This document shows positions 35,571 to 44,943 of a DNA stretch of 64,000 nucleotides, one piece after another (the first letter of the stretch is position 1; each line of letters begins with the position of its first letter). This stretch comes from Acidobacteriota bacterium. GTDB lineage: Bacteria > Acidobacteriota > Holophagae > Acanthopleuribacterales > Acanthopleuribacteraceae. The position numbers were made by a program, and so were the translations under genes. The notes below the pieces were generated by a model, which was not told where the DNA came from, ran no database searches, and saw only the letters and a program-made list of their open reading frames with translations. Location: contig JAGQSC010000027.1 of the NCBI GenBank assembly GCA_020439745.1, forward strand, positions 124,001 through 188,000. The letters run 5' to 3'.

Positions 35571-36224
35571 ATGGCTCTCGTGCTTTACAGCTACTTTCGC
35601 AGTTCGTGCTCTTATCGTGTGCGAATCGCCTTAAACATCAAGGGTTGCAGCTACACCCAGCGGCCTGTTCATTTGGTAGATAGGCAGCAACACGGGCCCG
35701 AATATGCAAGCATCAACCCCATGAACCAGGTACCAGCATTAATCGATGGGGAACGCGTCATTGGCGAGTCGGTGGCGATCATCGAGTATTTGGACGCCCT
35801 CTTCCCGCAACCAAGGTTGATCCCGGAGGATCCTTTTGCAGCCGCGAAGGCACGACAACTCGTGGAAATCGTGAACAGTGGCATTCAACCTTTGCAAAAC
35901 TTGAAAGTGCTCCAACATGTCTCTGAATCGTTGAAGGGCGACAGGTCCGATTGGGCCCGGCTTTGGATTGGGCGCGGGCTAGAAGCACTTGAAGCGATGG
36001 CGGGCCTGTTCTCGGGTACCTATTTGGTGGGTGATTCAATCTCCGCAGCCGATTGTTTTCTCGTACCACAACTGTACAATGCCCGACGATTTGACATGAA
36101 TATGGATCGGTATCCCATACTCACCGCCATCGACCAAAGGCTTCGCGCGATGCAGGCCTTTCAAGAGGCACACCCATCGCGTCAACCCGATACGCCAGAT
36201 GATTTACGTCACGATCCGTTGTGA
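35571..36224 (+). CDS. maiA: Maleylacetoacetate isomerase (zeta-class glutathione transferase)
   Basis: 217 aa. N-terminal thioredoxin-fold with the zeta-class signature SYFRSSCSYRVRIALN (catalytic Ser/Cys), MNQVPALIDGERVIGESVAIIEYLD for glutathione binding, and C-terminal helical domain with VGDSISAADCFLVPQLYNARRF. It isomerises maleylacetoacetate to fumarylacetoacetate using glutathione. ATG 35571 is preceded by GGAG at seven bases. It is divergent from the FAH gene across 126 nt, where a shared promoter region can be expected. Confidence 0.93.
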   Translation: MALVLYSYFRSSCSYRVRIALNIKGCSYTQRPVHLVDRQQHGPEYASINPMNQVPALIDGERVIGESVAIIEYLDALFPQPRLIPEDPFAAAKARQLVEIVNSGIQPLQNLKVLQHVSESLKGDRSDWARLWIGRGLEALEAMAGLFSGTYLVGDSISAADCFLVPQLYNARRFDMNMDRYPILTAIDQRLRAMQAFQEAHPSRQPDTPDDLRHDPL

Positions 36225-36280
36225 GGCGATTGGCATATTCAAACAGACATGGCATGATCGCCTGAAGTTCGGAGGTTTAA

Positions 36281-37009
36281 ATGGTTCGAATTACCGCTTT
36301 TACGCTTTGCGTCGTGGCGTCCTGGTGGTGCGTCGCCCAGACTACTTTTCAGGAACAGGCGGCCCGATTACAGAACATAAATGCCTATCTCCTTGATTTC
36401 AGGCCAGCCGCGGCACCTGAGGTTAGAGAAAAGATATCCCTTGAATTCGTTCTGGATTTGGCGGTCCAGCCGTCGGTTGACACCCGCGTGGGCAACAAGG
36501 ATGAAGACATCGATCCCCCAGGTGTGGTACCCAAGTTGAGGGGGCGCCTTCACTTTCAGCAGGGGTTTATGATTGGTGGGGCTTTTGCCCCCGGCATTGA
36601 ATTCCAGGGCTATGAAGCAGATTTCGTGGCAGCCGAGCTGGGCTGGCGCAAACAGATGAACGATTTCACCATAGGTGTTCGTGGATCTTGGATCGATGGC
36701 GAAATTCTTGGACCGGTTACTGAACCGGAGTTGGACGATCTGTTCGTATTCGAGAACTATGCGGGGGATGTGAGCTTGGCGTGGTCGTGGACACCAACCT
36801 GGACGGTTTATGGATTTGCCGGATTTGTCACCACAGAAACGTCCTTGGATGTGGCATTGGATGGCGTGCATCTGGACAACGACGACGACGCTTTCTATGG
36901 TGGGGCGGGCGTGCAATGGCGCAACAAAAAGTGGCGCGCCGTTCTGGAACAAAACTTCACAGCGAGTTACCTGAACAATGTAATCGCTTCGCTGTCGTAC
37001 AGCTTTTAG
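36281..37009 (+). CDS. Outer-membrane beta-barrel protein
   Basis: 242 aa. Signal peptide MVRITAFTLCVVASWWCVAQ, then alternating hydrophobic/aromatic strands (GRLHFQQGFMIGGAFAPGIEFQ, FTIGVRGSWIDG, VSLAWSWTPTWTVYGFAGFVTTET, WRAVLEQNFTASYLNNVIASLSYSF) ending in Phe as in outer-membrane barrels. GGAGG precedes the ATG. About eight to ten strands are expected. No ligand can be inferred. It is followed after 9 nt by a diheme cytochrome lipoprotein, so the two may work at the cell envelope together. Confidence 0.72.
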   Translation: MVRITAFTLCVVASWWCVAQTTFQEQAARLQNINAYLLDFRPAAAPEVREKISLEFVLDLAVQPSVDTRVGNKDEDIDPPGVVPKLRGRLHFQQGFMIGGAFAPGIEFQGYEADFVAAELGWRKQMNDFTIGVRGSWIDGEILGPVTEPELDDLFVFENYAGDVSLAWSWTPTWTVYGFAGFVTTETSLDVALDGVHLDNDDDAFYGGAGVQWRNKKWRAVLEQNFTASYLNNVIASLSYSF

Positions 37010-37018
37010 GAGGGCGTC

Positions 37019-37717
37019 ATGACTCGTTTACTGATTTTGTTCGGTGTATGTTTGCTGGCCCTGAATTGTTCCAATGCTGACTCCTTGGGCGATGAACCGC
37101 CTGTTGAAATCGCCGTCAGCGGGTCCCCCACTTATTTGAATGGAGTCGGGGAGTTATTGAAGGTGAAATGCGGTTACTGTCACGCGCATCCTTTGACGGA
37201 CCTTTCACCCGACAATATTGTGAATAATCTTGATCTCAATAGCTATGAAACCCGGCTAGATGGTGATTTGGTTGTGCGTGGTGCCGACGCCATAGGACGG
37301 TGGATTGAAGAGGGTATTTTGGAGCATGACGTGGCTATTTTTGTGGACTCGGTGGATCCTCGAAAAATGCCACTGGATTATGGGACACCGCTTACGCAGC
37401 GAGAAATCGCGTCACTCCATCAATGGAGCGATTTAGGAAGTCCTAAGGGCGACGAACCACCTCCCCTCGCTGGCAATGCGGATCACGGAGAGTCGCTATA
37501 TGACTTGAACTGTGGCTACTGTCACGGTGACGACGGAGAAGGTGTTCCTGCGGATAATGGCTACTACTACGGACCACAAATCCGACGCAGCGCCGTCACT
37601 GCCGCCAAAGTCAAGAGTATGTGGCTGCATCGCTCACTTCAGGGGTCACCCTTGAGCGACAGCGACGCAGCCGATATTGTGGCCCACGTCGTGGGGCTTA
37701 GTGACTTGGCGGATTGA
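37019..37717 (+). CDS. Diheme c-type cytochrome lipoprotein
   Basis: 232 aa. Lipoprotein signal with lipobox LALNC; two CGYCH haem c-binding motifs, one at about residue 51 and one at about residue 165 (followed by [16 protein letters not shown]). The spacing suggests two cytochrome c domains, or a planctomycete-type cytochrome domain followed by a class I one. Likely an electron carrier or sensor on the periplasmic side of the membrane. Its last 20 bases overlap the convergent OTC gene. Cytochrome maturation genes are not in the window. Confidence 0.85.
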   Translation: MTRLLILFGVCLLALNCSNADSLGDEPPVEIAVSGSPTYLNGVGELLKVKCGYCHAHPLTDLSPDNIVNNLDLNSYETRLDGDLVVRGADAIGRWIEEGILEHDVAIFVDSVDPRKMPLDYGTPLTQREIASLHQWSDLGSPKGDEPPPLAGNADHGESLYDLNCGYCHGDDGEGVPADNGYYYGPQIRRSAVTAAKVKSMWLHRSLQGSPLSDSDAADIVAHVVGLSDLAD

Positions 37718-38687
37718 GGGTTGCGACCATCACCGCCTTGATGGTGTGCATTCGGTTCTCAGCTTCGTCGAATACGCGTGAACGCGGACCTTCGAACACC
37801 TCGTCGGTCACCTCACAGATTTCGGGAAACTGCTGCGCCAATACGGTTTCGTGGTTGTGGAACGCAGGCAAACAGTGGAGGAAGATCGCATCAGCCACGC
37901 CCGTCTTCTGGAACATTTGTTCATTGATCTGATAGGGCTTGAGTAAGGCTATGCGCTCCGGGATTTGATCCTCCTCACCCATGCTTGCCCAGACGTCCGT
38001 GTACAGCACGTGCGCGCCTTTGACACCTTCGTCGACATGATCGGTGACCGTGAGCTTCGCACCGGATTCGGCAGCGAAGCCCATGCAACGCTGATGGATC
38101 GTGGGATTCGGCTGCAGGCTTTTGGGCGTCACGATGCGAAAGTCAACGCCGAGCTTGGATGCGATCACCATCAACGAATTGGCCATGTTATTGCGCCCAT
38201 CACCCACGTAGGCGATGGTGATCCCATCCAGGCTGCCAAAAGCCTCTATTACCGTCAGGTAGTCGGCCAGGACCTGTGTGGGATGGAACGTATCGGTTAA
38301 TCCGTTCCATACTGGGACGCCCGCATGTGCTGCTAATCCTTCAACGGTTCGGTGTTCGAAACCCCGGAACTGTATACCATCAAACATTCGGCCCAAGACC
38401 CGTGCCGTATCGGCTACGGTTTCCTTCTTGCCAATCTGAATATCTGACTTACCCAAATATTCGGGGTGTGCGCCTTCGTCGTAACAGGCAACCACAAAGG
38501 CACAGCGTGTGCGGGTGGATGGCTTCTCGAAGATCAGTGCGATGTTCTTGTTTTGTAGGCGTTTGTTAAACCGACCGGCCTTCTTGTCGGCTTTCAGCCG
38601 GGCTGACAAGTCCAGCAAGTAACGTATTTCGGCTGCGGTGAAGTCAGCCAGTGTTAAGAGGCTACGCCCCTTGAGGTTGATGTGCAT
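37698..38687 (-). CDS. argF: Ornithine carbamoyltransferase
   Basis: 329 aa. Carbamoyl-phosphate-binding [23 protein letters not shown] and the ornithine-binding catalytic loop [10 protein letters not shown] are all present, so it is OTC and not aspartate or acetylornithine transcarbamylase. It makes citrulline for arginine synthesis. No other arg genes are nearby, so a catabolic ArcB role cannot be excluded, but no arcA or arcC is seen. It is the last gene of a minus-strand string acyP-apt-fabI-argF and lies 11 nt after fabI. Confidence 0.93.
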   Translation of the reverse strand: MHINLKGRSLLTLADFTAAEIRYLLDLSARLKADKKAGRFNKRLQNKNIALIFEKPSTRTRCAFVVACYDEGAHPEYLGKSDIQIGKKETVADTARVLGRMFDGIQFRGFEHRTVEGLAAHAGVPVWNGLTDTFHPTQVLADYLTVIEAFGSLDGITIAYVGDGRNNMANSLMVIASKLGVDFRIVTPKSLQPNPTIHQRCMGFAAESGAKLTVTDHVDEGVKGAHVLYTDVWASMGEEDQIPERIALLKPYQINEQMFQKTGVADAIFLHCLPAFHNHETVLAQQFPEICEVTDEVFEGPRSRVFDEAENRMHTIKAVMVATLNPPSH

Positions 38688-38698
38688 GAGGTCCCTTT

Positions 38699-39463
38699 CT
38701 ACATTCCCATAACGTGGTATCCGGCATCCACGTGGATGGTTTCACCCGTGATACCTGTAGACCAATCACTTAACAAGAAAGCGCTGGCCTTGCCTACTTC
38801 TTCTTGACTGATGTTGCGCCGTAAAGGTGAGCGCTGGGCGACCACGTCCAACATGCCACCAAATCCGGCTACGCCCGCAGCCGCAAGGGTCTTAATGGGT
38901 CCGGGCGACACAATGTTCACGCGAATTTGGTCTGGACCCAGATCCGCGGCGAGGTATTTGGCCGACATCTCTAGAGCCGACTTTGCCACACCCATCATGT
39001 TGTAGTTCGGCACCACGCGTTCCCCGCCCAGGTAGCTCATGCAAATAATGCTGCCACCGTTCGTTTCCATGAGCGGCTTGGCATGGTGGGCAAGGGTCAC
39101 CAGCGAATAGGCGGAGATGTCGTTGGCCAGTGAATAGCCGGCGCGTGAAGTCTCATGAAAAGCGCCTTTCAGATCTTCTCGATCGGCAAAGGCAATGGAA
39201 TGAACCAGACCGTCCAACTGACCCCATTTTTCCTGCAAAGTGGCAAAAAGAGCCTCGGTCTCGCTTTCCTGGGTCACATCACAAGGCAGCAACAAGACGT
39301 CTTCCAATTCCTTCGTGACCTTTTCTGCATTCGATTTTAGGCGTTCGTTTTGGTAAGTGATGGCAATTTGGGCGCCGGCCTCAGCACAAACCTTGGCGAC
39401 AACCCAGGCAATCGATCGGTGATTGGCCACACCCGTAACCAGAATTCTCTTTCCATCCAACAT
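38699..39463 (-). CDS. fabI: Enoyl-[acyl-carrier-protein] reductase (NADH) FabI
   Basis: 254 aa short-chain dehydrogenase that reduces the enoyl-ACP in fatty acid synthesis. The N-terminal [25 protein letters not shown] and the active-site Y-x6-K in [13 protein letters not shown] (about residues 150-163) identify FabI rather than Fab[12 protein letters not shown]-like and the C-terminal [22 protein letters not shown] also fit. ATG 39463 is preceded by AAGGTGG; an in-frame upstream start would include that site. Relevant to the acyl-chain supply of the polyketide cluster, though it is a separate locus. Confidence 0.94.
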   Translation of the reverse strand: MLDGKRILVTGVANHRSIAWVVAKVCAEAGAQIAITYQNERLKSNAEKVTKELEDVLLLPCDVTQESETEALFATLQEKWGQLDGLVHSIAFADREDLKGAFHETSRAGYSLANDISAYSLVTLAHHAKPLMETNGGSIICMSYLGGERVVPNYNMMGVAKSALEMSAKYLAADLGPDQIRVNIVSPGPIKTLAAAGVAGFGGMLDVVAQRSPLRRNISQEEVGKASAFLLSDWSTGITGETIHVDAGYHVMGM

Positions 39464-39544
39464 TCCCACCTTAACCACCTTTCCGGCACTTGGCACCGAG
39501 CATAATCCCGTGAAAACTAATACAAGGCAGGTGTTTTTTCAACC

Positions 39545-40063
39545 TTAGTAAACAATAGAGGTATGGATTTGCTTGCCGGGGAACTTGTCCCGACCCCGCA
39601 AGAAATCCAGTTCAATCAGGAAACTGAGACCCACGACCTCGGCACCCAGGCGTTCCAATAAGGACACGGTGGCTTGTGCGGTTCCGCCCGTTGCGATTAA
39701 GTCGTCCACAATCAAAACTCTTGTACCGTCCGTCACGGCATCAATGTGTATTTCGAGGTGATCGGTTCCGTATTCGAGTTCGTAGGAGACTTGTTCAGTG
39801 ACAAAGGGCAGTTTCCCTAATTTTCGGACCGGACAGAAACCTGCGTGTAGTTCCATGGCAACGGCAGGCCCGAACATGAATCCGCGTGACTCCATACCCA
39901 CAACCACATCGATCTTTTGGCCCATAAATGGGCGTGACAAATCTTGAATAACTTCTTTGAGAGCTGTGGGATTCAACAGCAAAGGCGTGATGTCCTTGAA
40001 GATGATGCCTTTCTTTGGGAAATCGGGAATATCTCGTATCAGGCTGGCATAGTCCGGATTCAT
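39545..40063 (-). CDS. apt: Adenine phosphoribosyltransferase
   Basis: 172 aa purine-salvage enzyme (adenine + PRPP to AMP). PRPP-binding VLIVDDLIATGGTA, the N-terminal IRDIPDFPKKGIIFKDITPLL, and VVGMESRGFMFGPAVA are all as in APT. ATG 40063 has GGAGG five bases upstream; the longer in-frame reading upstream is unlikely. It sits 62 nt after the acylphosphatase and 81 nt before fabI on the same strand. Confidence 0.95.
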   Translation of the reverse strand: MNPDYASLIRDIPDFPKKGIIFKDITPLLLNPTALKEVIQDLSRPFMGQKIDVVVGMESRGFMFGPAVAMELHAGFCPVRKLGKLPFVTEQVSYELEYGTDHLEIHIDAVTDGTRVLIVDDLIATGGTAQATVSLLERLGAEVVGLSFLIELDFLRGRDKFPGKQIHTSIVY

Positions 40064-40125
40064 GGGGTCCTCCATCTTTAGTGGCCGCCATCTTCGCATG
40101 ACCGTCCAAAATCACAAACTGTCGA

Positions 40126-40398
40126 TCAGTACGTCACATCGAATTCTTCATAGTTGGCAGGCAAGTCGAGCTTTGTTAGCGCGATTTGGTCCACCCTGCC
40201 GAAGCGAGGGCCACGTTTGATTTCAGCAAGGAAGGATGCAAATGTTTCCTCGTCGGCCCATGCTTGAATCTCTACGCTGCCATCCGGTTTGTTTCGGACC
40301 CATCCAACCACGCCCAGCCGTTTCGCAGCAAGACGTGTGAAATATCGGAAACCGACGCCCTGCACTCTGCCGGTAACGATGAGATTCATGTGAACCAT
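40126..40398 (-). CDS. acyP: Acylphosphatase
   Basis: 90 aa. The family signature GRVQGVGFRYF (with the catalytic Arg) and GWVRNKPDGSVEIQAWAD (with the catalytic Asn) are intact. It hydrolyses carboxyl-phosphate bonds such as acetyl- or carbamoyl-phosphate. The start can be ATG 40398 or 40389; neither has a clear ribosome site. Divergent from the glycosyltransferase gene at 40453. Confidence 0.93.
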   Translation of the reverse strand: MVHMNLIVTGRVQGVGFRYFTRLAAKRLGVVGWVRNKPDGSVEIQAWADEETFASFLAEIKRGPRFGRVDQIALTKLDLPANYEEFDVTY

Positions 40399-40452
40399 GT
40401 CCGTATTCTATCAGGCTTGACCCGCTTCGCCGCATCTGTAAGGATGCGCCAG

Positions 40453-41190
40453 ATGGTTAAGTATGCGGTGCTTATCACTTGTTTTAATGAGCGAGACCGA
40501 ATCGCCGATGTGATCGCTCGTGTCCAGCGACACAACCGCCACTTGCTGGTCGTCGATGATGGGTCCCACGACGGTTCCCGAGAGATCATTGTGAAAACGG
40601 GTGCCCCAGCACTGTTTCATGCGCAAAACGGCGGGAAGGGCGCAGCCATTCGAACGGGTCTCACGGCTCTTTTGGCTAGGGACTACGATTATGTGGTGTT
40701 CATGGATGGGGATGGACAACACGATCCAGACGATCTGCCCGCCTTTTTGGCCGAAGCTGAAAAGGGAACGGACTTTATTTGCGGAAACCGAATGGAAAAC
40801 GTTGGCGACATGCCTTATAAACGCTTTTTCACCAACAGGATGGGGAGTTGGGCATTATCTCATATCGTCGGTGCTCGAATTCCGGACACCATGGTGGGGT
40901 ACCGCATGATCGCGACGTCGCTGTTGCGTCGATTTCCGCTCATATCCAAGGGGTTCACCATTGAAACCGAGATGCTCATTCGTTGTTTCAAACACCAAAT
41001 AAGCTATGCGAACGTCCCCGTGCGAACGATTTACCACCAAATGGATGACAACAAATACCGGGGCTTTGTGGATAGCTGGCGCATTTTCTTCTTTTGTGGT
41101 GGCATGGAAGGCATGGAGCGTCAAATCCTGAAGCATCAGCTACCCACCGAGTTGTTACCAGAAAGCCGATGCCACTGGGCTAACAGTTGA
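40453..41190 (+). CDS. Family 2 glycosyltransferase (DPM1/GtrB-like)
   Basis: 245 aa. GT-A fold: LITCFNERDRIADVIARV, VVDDGSHDGSREI, then the metal-binding FMDGDGQHDPDD, and GYRMIATSLLRRFP and FTIETEMLIRCF. The C-terminus is hydrophobic but short (RIFFFCGG), not a full set of membrane helices. Probably transfers a sugar from NDP-sugar to a lipid phosphate. The longer upstream open frame is antisense to acyP and lacks family similarity; TAAGGA eight bases before ATG 40453 fixes the start. Confidence 0.88.
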   Translation: MVKYAVLITCFNERDRIADVIARVQRHNRHLLVVDDGSHDGSREIIVKTGAPALFHAQNGGKGAAIRTGLTALLARDYDYVVFMDGDGQHDPDDLPAFLAEAEKGTDFICGNRMENVGDMPYKRFFTNRMGSWALSHIVGARIPDTMVGYRMIATSLLRRFPLISKGFTIETEMLIRCFKHQISYANVPVRTIYHQMDDNKYRGFVDSWRIFFFCGGMEGMERQILKHQLPTELLPESRCHWANS

Positions 41191-41242
41191 CCCTCGATAG
41201 GCGCGTTGCTAAAGTGATGAACTCTTTTTAGGGTGATTGGTT

Positions 41243-41548
41243 ATGAGCGCGCTTGACAGATCCACGGTCCACCATTACGCCAAACTGGCAAATCTGGCCT
41301 TTAGTCCAGAACAGGCTGATGTGATGGCCCATGAGCTGGCTTCCATTCTCGAATACGTCAACAAGATTTCCGAGCTCGACCTGTCTGATACCGAACCGAC
41401 GTTTTCCACGTTTGGACAAGGCTGTCATACGAGAGAGGATCGAACGGAAGAGGGATTAGGAGCTGAAGAAGCATTGCGAAATGCGCCGGACAAAGAGTCA
41501 CAGCATTTTCTGGTACCCAAAATGATTCATACACGAGAACTCAAGTGA
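41243..41548 (+). CDS. gatC: Asp-tRNA(Asn)/Glu-tRNA(Gln) amidotransferase subunit GatC
   Basis: 101 aa. Typical GatC: HYAKLANLAFSPEQADVMAHELASILEYVNKISELD, then the variable loop and a C-terminal LRNAPDKESQHFLVPK. It wraps around GatA and GatB. The start ATG 41243 has AGGG nine bases upstream. It overlaps gatA by 4 nt (GTGA). gatB is not in the window. Confidence 0.92.
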   Translation: MSALDRSTVHHYAKLANLAFSPEQADVMAHELASILEYVNKISELDLSDTEPTFSTFGQGCHTREDRTEEGLGAEEALRNAPDKESQHFLVPKMIHTRELK

Positions 41549-42978
41549 CACCGTTGTTCGAAAGCCAGGTTTTGGCACAATTAGCGCAAGGAGAAGTGAC
41601 CAGCGATTCCCTAGTTAAGACCTGTTTGCAGAGGATCGCCGATCAACCTGAACTGGGCGCCTTTTTAGAAATCGACGAAGAAGGCGCCTTGGCGCAAGCG
41701 GCGGAAATCGATCGACGCCGCAGTGGGGGCGAGACCTTGAGCCCAATTGCGGGTGTTCCCGTGGCGTTGAAGGACAATATCCATGTCCGCGGTCGCCGCA
41801 CAACCTGCGCATCTCGCATTTTGGCGGATTTTGTGGCGCCCTTTGACGCACATGTAGTCACAAAATTGAAGGAAGCGGGCGCAATCCTCATTGGCAAAAC
41901 CAACATGGATGAATTCGCGATGGGTTCGTCCACGGAATACTCGGCACTCCAAGTCACGCGCAACCCACATCATCCGGAACGAGTACCTGGTGGGAGTAGC
42001 GGGGGTAGCGCAGCTGCTGTGGCTGCGGGTCTTGTCCCTCTTGCACTGGGTTCCTCCACGGGTGGGTCTATTCGTCAGCCTGCAGCGTTTTGTGGCGTGG
42101 TCGGTATGAAGCCCACGTACGGTCGTGTGTCAAGATATGGGCTGGTTGCGTACGGTTCCAGTTTGGATCAAATTGGTCCAATTGCGGCTGATGTGACCGC
42201 TGCTTTTGAACTACTGCATGTGATTGCCGGTCACGATCCAAAAGACAGTACCTCAGCCCAAATGGGCCGCGATGATCTGTCCTTGAGAGTAGCCGATCCC
42301 AAAGGTTTGCGCATTGGGATTCCCAAAGACTGGCTGGGCGATGGACTTCAACCCGAAATCCAGCAAGCTATGTCGAGATTGACCGAGTCATTTGCGGCTG
42401 CCGGAGCCGAGATCGTGGAGGTGGCATTACCCCACAGCGAATACGCCATTCCCGCTTATTACTTGGTTGCGACCGCTGAAGCCAGTTCCAACCTGGCCCG
42501 TTTTGATGGTGTTCGATACGGGTATCGCGCCACCGGTGCTCAGAACCTCAAAGAGATGTTTGTGAAAACACGCAGTGAGGGTTTCGGGCCCGAAGTCAAA
42601 CGTCGTATTCTGTTGGGAACCTATTGTCTTTCCAGTGGCTATTACGAAGGCTATTACTTGAATGCTCAACGAGTTCGCACACGGATTTCCGATGACTACC
42701 GGCAAGCCTTCGGCAAGGTTGATGCCATCTTGGCACCCACCACGCCGACCACTGCTTTTCGGTTCGGTGAGAAGACCGCCGACCCATGGACCATGTACCT
42801 CGATGATATTTATACAGTCACCGCTAATTTGGCTGGGATTCCAGCCATTTCATTTCCTGCCGGTTTGGACAGCCAAGGCCTTCCCATTGGGTTGCAACTG
42901 ATGGCAGCTCCGTTTGACGAATCCAAGCTGTTTCAGGTGGCGTTGAATGCCGAAAACTTCATCAGAACTTGGCGTTGA
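41545..42978 (+). CDS. gatA: Asp-tRNA(Asn)/Glu-tRNA(Gln) amidotransferase subunit GatA
   Basis: 477 aa amidase-signature enzyme that frees ammonia from glutamine for amidating Glu-tRNA or Asp-tRNA. The Ser-cisSer-Lys triad is visible: Lys in VPVALKDNIHVRG (about residue 77), Ser in GSSGGSAAAVAAG (about 153) and Ser in GSSTGGSIRQPAAF (about 177). GTG start overlapping gatC. The 3' end overlaps the convergent Nudix gene by 17 nt. Confidence 0.95.
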   Translation: MTPLFESQVLAQLAQGEVTSDSLVKTCLQRIADQPELGAFLEIDEEGALAQAAEIDRRRSGGETLSPIAGVPVALKDNIHVRGRRTTCASRILADFVAPFDAHVVTKLKEAGAILIGKTNMDEFAMGSSTEYSALQVTRNPHHPERVPGGSSGGSAAAVAAGLVPLALGSSTGGSIRQPAAFCGVVGMKPTYGRVSRYGLVAYGSSLDQIGPIAADVTAAFELLHVIAGHDPKDSTSAQMGRDDLSLRVADPKGLRIGIPKDWLGDGLQPEIQQAMSRLTESFAAAGAEIVEVALPHSEYAIPAYYLVATAEASSNLARFDGVRYGYRATGAQNLKEMFVKTRSEGFGPEVKRRILLGTYCLSSGYYEGYYLNAQRVRTRISDDYRQAFGKVDAILAPTTPTTAFRFGEKTADPWTMYLDDIYTVTANLAGIPAISFPAGLDSQGLPIGLQLMAAPFDESKLFQVALNAENFIRTWR

Positions 42979-43471
42979 TTGACGGCAATATTCGTTTGAG
43001 CTCTTTGAGCACCCGATTGTATACGTCAGCTTTGAACCACACCCCGCTTTCTCCGGCCCTATCTAGTGGTAACCACTTCATTCGCATAAATTCGGGTTCA
43101 CGGACTGCAGATGGATTGTAGTCCTGGCTTGTGGTTGCAATAAAATAGGTCTGTGTTTGACCGATATACGGCACAAAACGAGCGGCGATCGAGACCGGAA
43201 ATCGATAGCGGTAACGCCCTTCGAGTTGTCCTAGGACCGTGAGCCGGTCAATGCCCGTCTCTTCCAGCACCTCGCGATGAAGTGCGGCCAACGCGTCTTC
43301 GCCTTCGTCGATGCCTCCTTGTGGCCATTGCCACGCGCCCGGCATATTGAGGCGCTCACCCATCAAGATTAGGGTTTCAGGGCCATTACGGCGCAAGATC
43401 AACGCGGCCACATTGGGGCGATAGGGCCCATCTCCTGCACAAAGCGCTTCGGTTTCCATCATACGAATCAT
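42962..43471 (-). CDS. rppH: Nudix hydrolase, RppH-like
   Basis: 169 aa from ATG 43471. Nudix box GGIDEGEDALAALHREVLEETG (G-x5-E-x7-REUxEExGU) is complete; PYRPNVAALIL at the N-terminus and WQWPQGGID are RppH/IalA-type. RppH removes pyrophosphate from the 5' end of mRNA to start decay. The C-terminal EFMRMKWLPLD also fits. Start not fixed: no clear ribosome site before 43471, 43462 or 43459. The dinucleoside polyphosphatase role is the alternative. Confidence 0.82.
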   Translation of the reverse strand: MIRMMETEALCAGDGPYRPNVAALILRRNGPETLILMGERLNMPGAWQWPQGGIDEGEDALAALHREVLEETGIDRLTVLGQLEGRYRYRFPVSIAARFVPYIGQTQTYFIATTSQDYNPSAVREPEFMRMKWLPLDRAGESGVWFKADVYNRVLKELKRILPSINAKF

Positions 43472-43509
43472 ATCAGTATTGACGTCGTTGTGTTTTTTTG
43501 GGATGCTCG

Positions 43510-44898
43510 GTGTCAAATATTTGGCAGGGCAACGTGATTCTCATTATCGACGACGATCCCCATGTAGCGGAGGTGCTTGCTAGGCTGATTACCAAAGGTA
43601 TGGGGCACGAATGTCGCACGTGTTTCAACAGTTCCGAAGCCTTGGAAATGGTAAAGAAACAGCCGTTTGAGTTGATCATCACCGATTTGGTGATGCCACG
43701 TGTGAGTGGATTGGATATCGCAAAGACCGCCTTGGCCGCCTACCCCGACACCCTAGTCATCGTGGTTACGGGTCATCGCTCGCTAGAAACAGGAATTTCG
43801 GCTTTACGAATCGGCGTGTACGACTACATTCTCAAGCCGTTTAAGCTGGACGAGGTGAGACATGCCGTGCAACGTGCGTTGGAGCGACGCACCTTGCTGG
43901 AGGAAAACCGTAACCTAAAGTCCCAGCTGGCGCTTCACGAGGGAAAATGGGAAATTGTGGGAAAGAGTCCATCCATGGAACATGTCTATTCCTTGATCCA
44001 GCGTGCAGCGCCCGCACAATCCACGGTTTTGGTCACGGGAGAAAGCGGAACCGGCAAGGAGCTGGTGGCACGAGCCATCCACAAGTTGTCTCAACGTTCT
44101 GAGGCGCCGTTTGTCTCAGTCAATTGCGGCGCCATACCCGATAACTTGTTGGAGAGCGAGCTCTTCGGCCACCGTAAAGGTGCATTCACCGACGCTGATT
44201 CTGACCGAACAGGGCGATTTGTACAGGCGGATCGAGGAACCATTTTCTTGGATGAGATCGGCGTGATGCCACTTAGGCTGCAAGTGAAACTGCTGCGTGT
44301 CATCCAGGAGCGAGAAGTCACGCCTTTGGGCGCCGACAAACCCATTCAGGTAGATGTGCGAATCGTTGCTGCCACAAATGCCGAACTTTCTGAGATGATA
44401 GCGCGCGGTGATTTTCGAGATGATCTGTATTACCGGCTTAAGGTGATCAGTATCAAGCTCCCACCCTTGCGCGACCGATTAGACGATGTACCACGATTGG
44501 TCAATCACTTTATTCGAAAACATGCGGGACGTATGGGTGTGGAACCCAAGCCTTTTTCTCGAGAGGCCATTCATACCTTGCAGCTGTTTCATTGGCCAGG
44601 CAATGTGCGACAACTGGAAAATGTGGTCGAATCTTGTCTTTCGTTGTCTATCGGCGGTGAACCGATCGACGTCAACGAATTGCCCGACGAGGTGGTGCAA
44701 GGTAGATCATCTCGTCACATCCCGCCGGAATGGACCGAGGGCCCTATCGATTTGGCTGCCGCCGTTGCGCAGTTTGAGCGCGAACTCATCGAGCGAGCCA
44801 TGGATCGTTGTGGTAGCGTCAAAACGAAGGCTGCAAAGTTACTGGGTATCAAACGCACCACATTAATCGAGAAACTCAAAAGGATGGAAGAGGCCTAG
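43510..44898 (+). CDS. Sigma-54-dependent response regulator (NtrC family)
   Basis: 462 aa. Receiver domain (LIIDDDPHV; phospho-acceptor Asp near residue 59 in LIITDLVMPRVSG), central AAA+ domain with Walker A GESGTGKE near 177, the sigma-54 contact loop in the variant form GAFTDA (rather than GAFTGA), Walker B IFLDEIG, and a C-terminal Fis-type helix-turn-helix (GSVKTKAAKLLGIKRTTLIEKLKRM). Phosphorylation lets it activate -24/-12 promoters. The start is uncertain: GTG 43510 (GGGA six bases upstream) or GTG 43534. No adjacent kinase, but a hybrid kinase lies 3 kb away. Confidence 0.88.
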   Translation: MSNIWQGNVILIIDDDPHVAEVLARLITKGMGHECRTCFNSSEALEMVKKQPFELIITDLVMPRVSGLDIAKTALAAYPDTLVIVVTGHRSLETGISALRIGVYDYILKPFKLDEVRHAVQRALERRTLLEENRNLKSQLALHEGKWEIVGKSPSMEHVYSLIQRAAPAQSTVLVTGESGTGKELVARAIHKLSQRSEAPFVSVNCGAIPDNLLESELFGHRKGAFTDADSDRTGRFVQADRGTIFLDEIGVMPLRLQVKLLRVIQEREVTPLGADKPIQVDVRIVAATNAELSEMIARGDFRDDLYYRLKVISIKLPPLRDRLDDVPRLVNHFIRKHAGRMGVEPKPFSREAIHTLQLFHWPGNVRQLENVVESCLSLSIGGEPIDVNELPDEVVQGRSSRHIPPEWTEGPIDLAAAVAQFERELIERAMDRCGSVKTKAAKLLGIKRTTLIEKLKRMEEA

Positions 44899-44943
44899 TC
44901 TCCCTTTTTGGGTTCGCGTTAGAATGCGCTGCAGGAGGTATGC

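Noticed and set aside
36222-36263. Inverted repeat AGGCGAT/ATCGCCT after the isomerase gene
   Set aside because: Loop of almost 30 nt and no T-run; likely chance.
36368-36952. Long antisense frame in the outer-membrane protein gene
   Set aside because: Shadow of a gene with signal peptide and terminal Phe on the plus strand.
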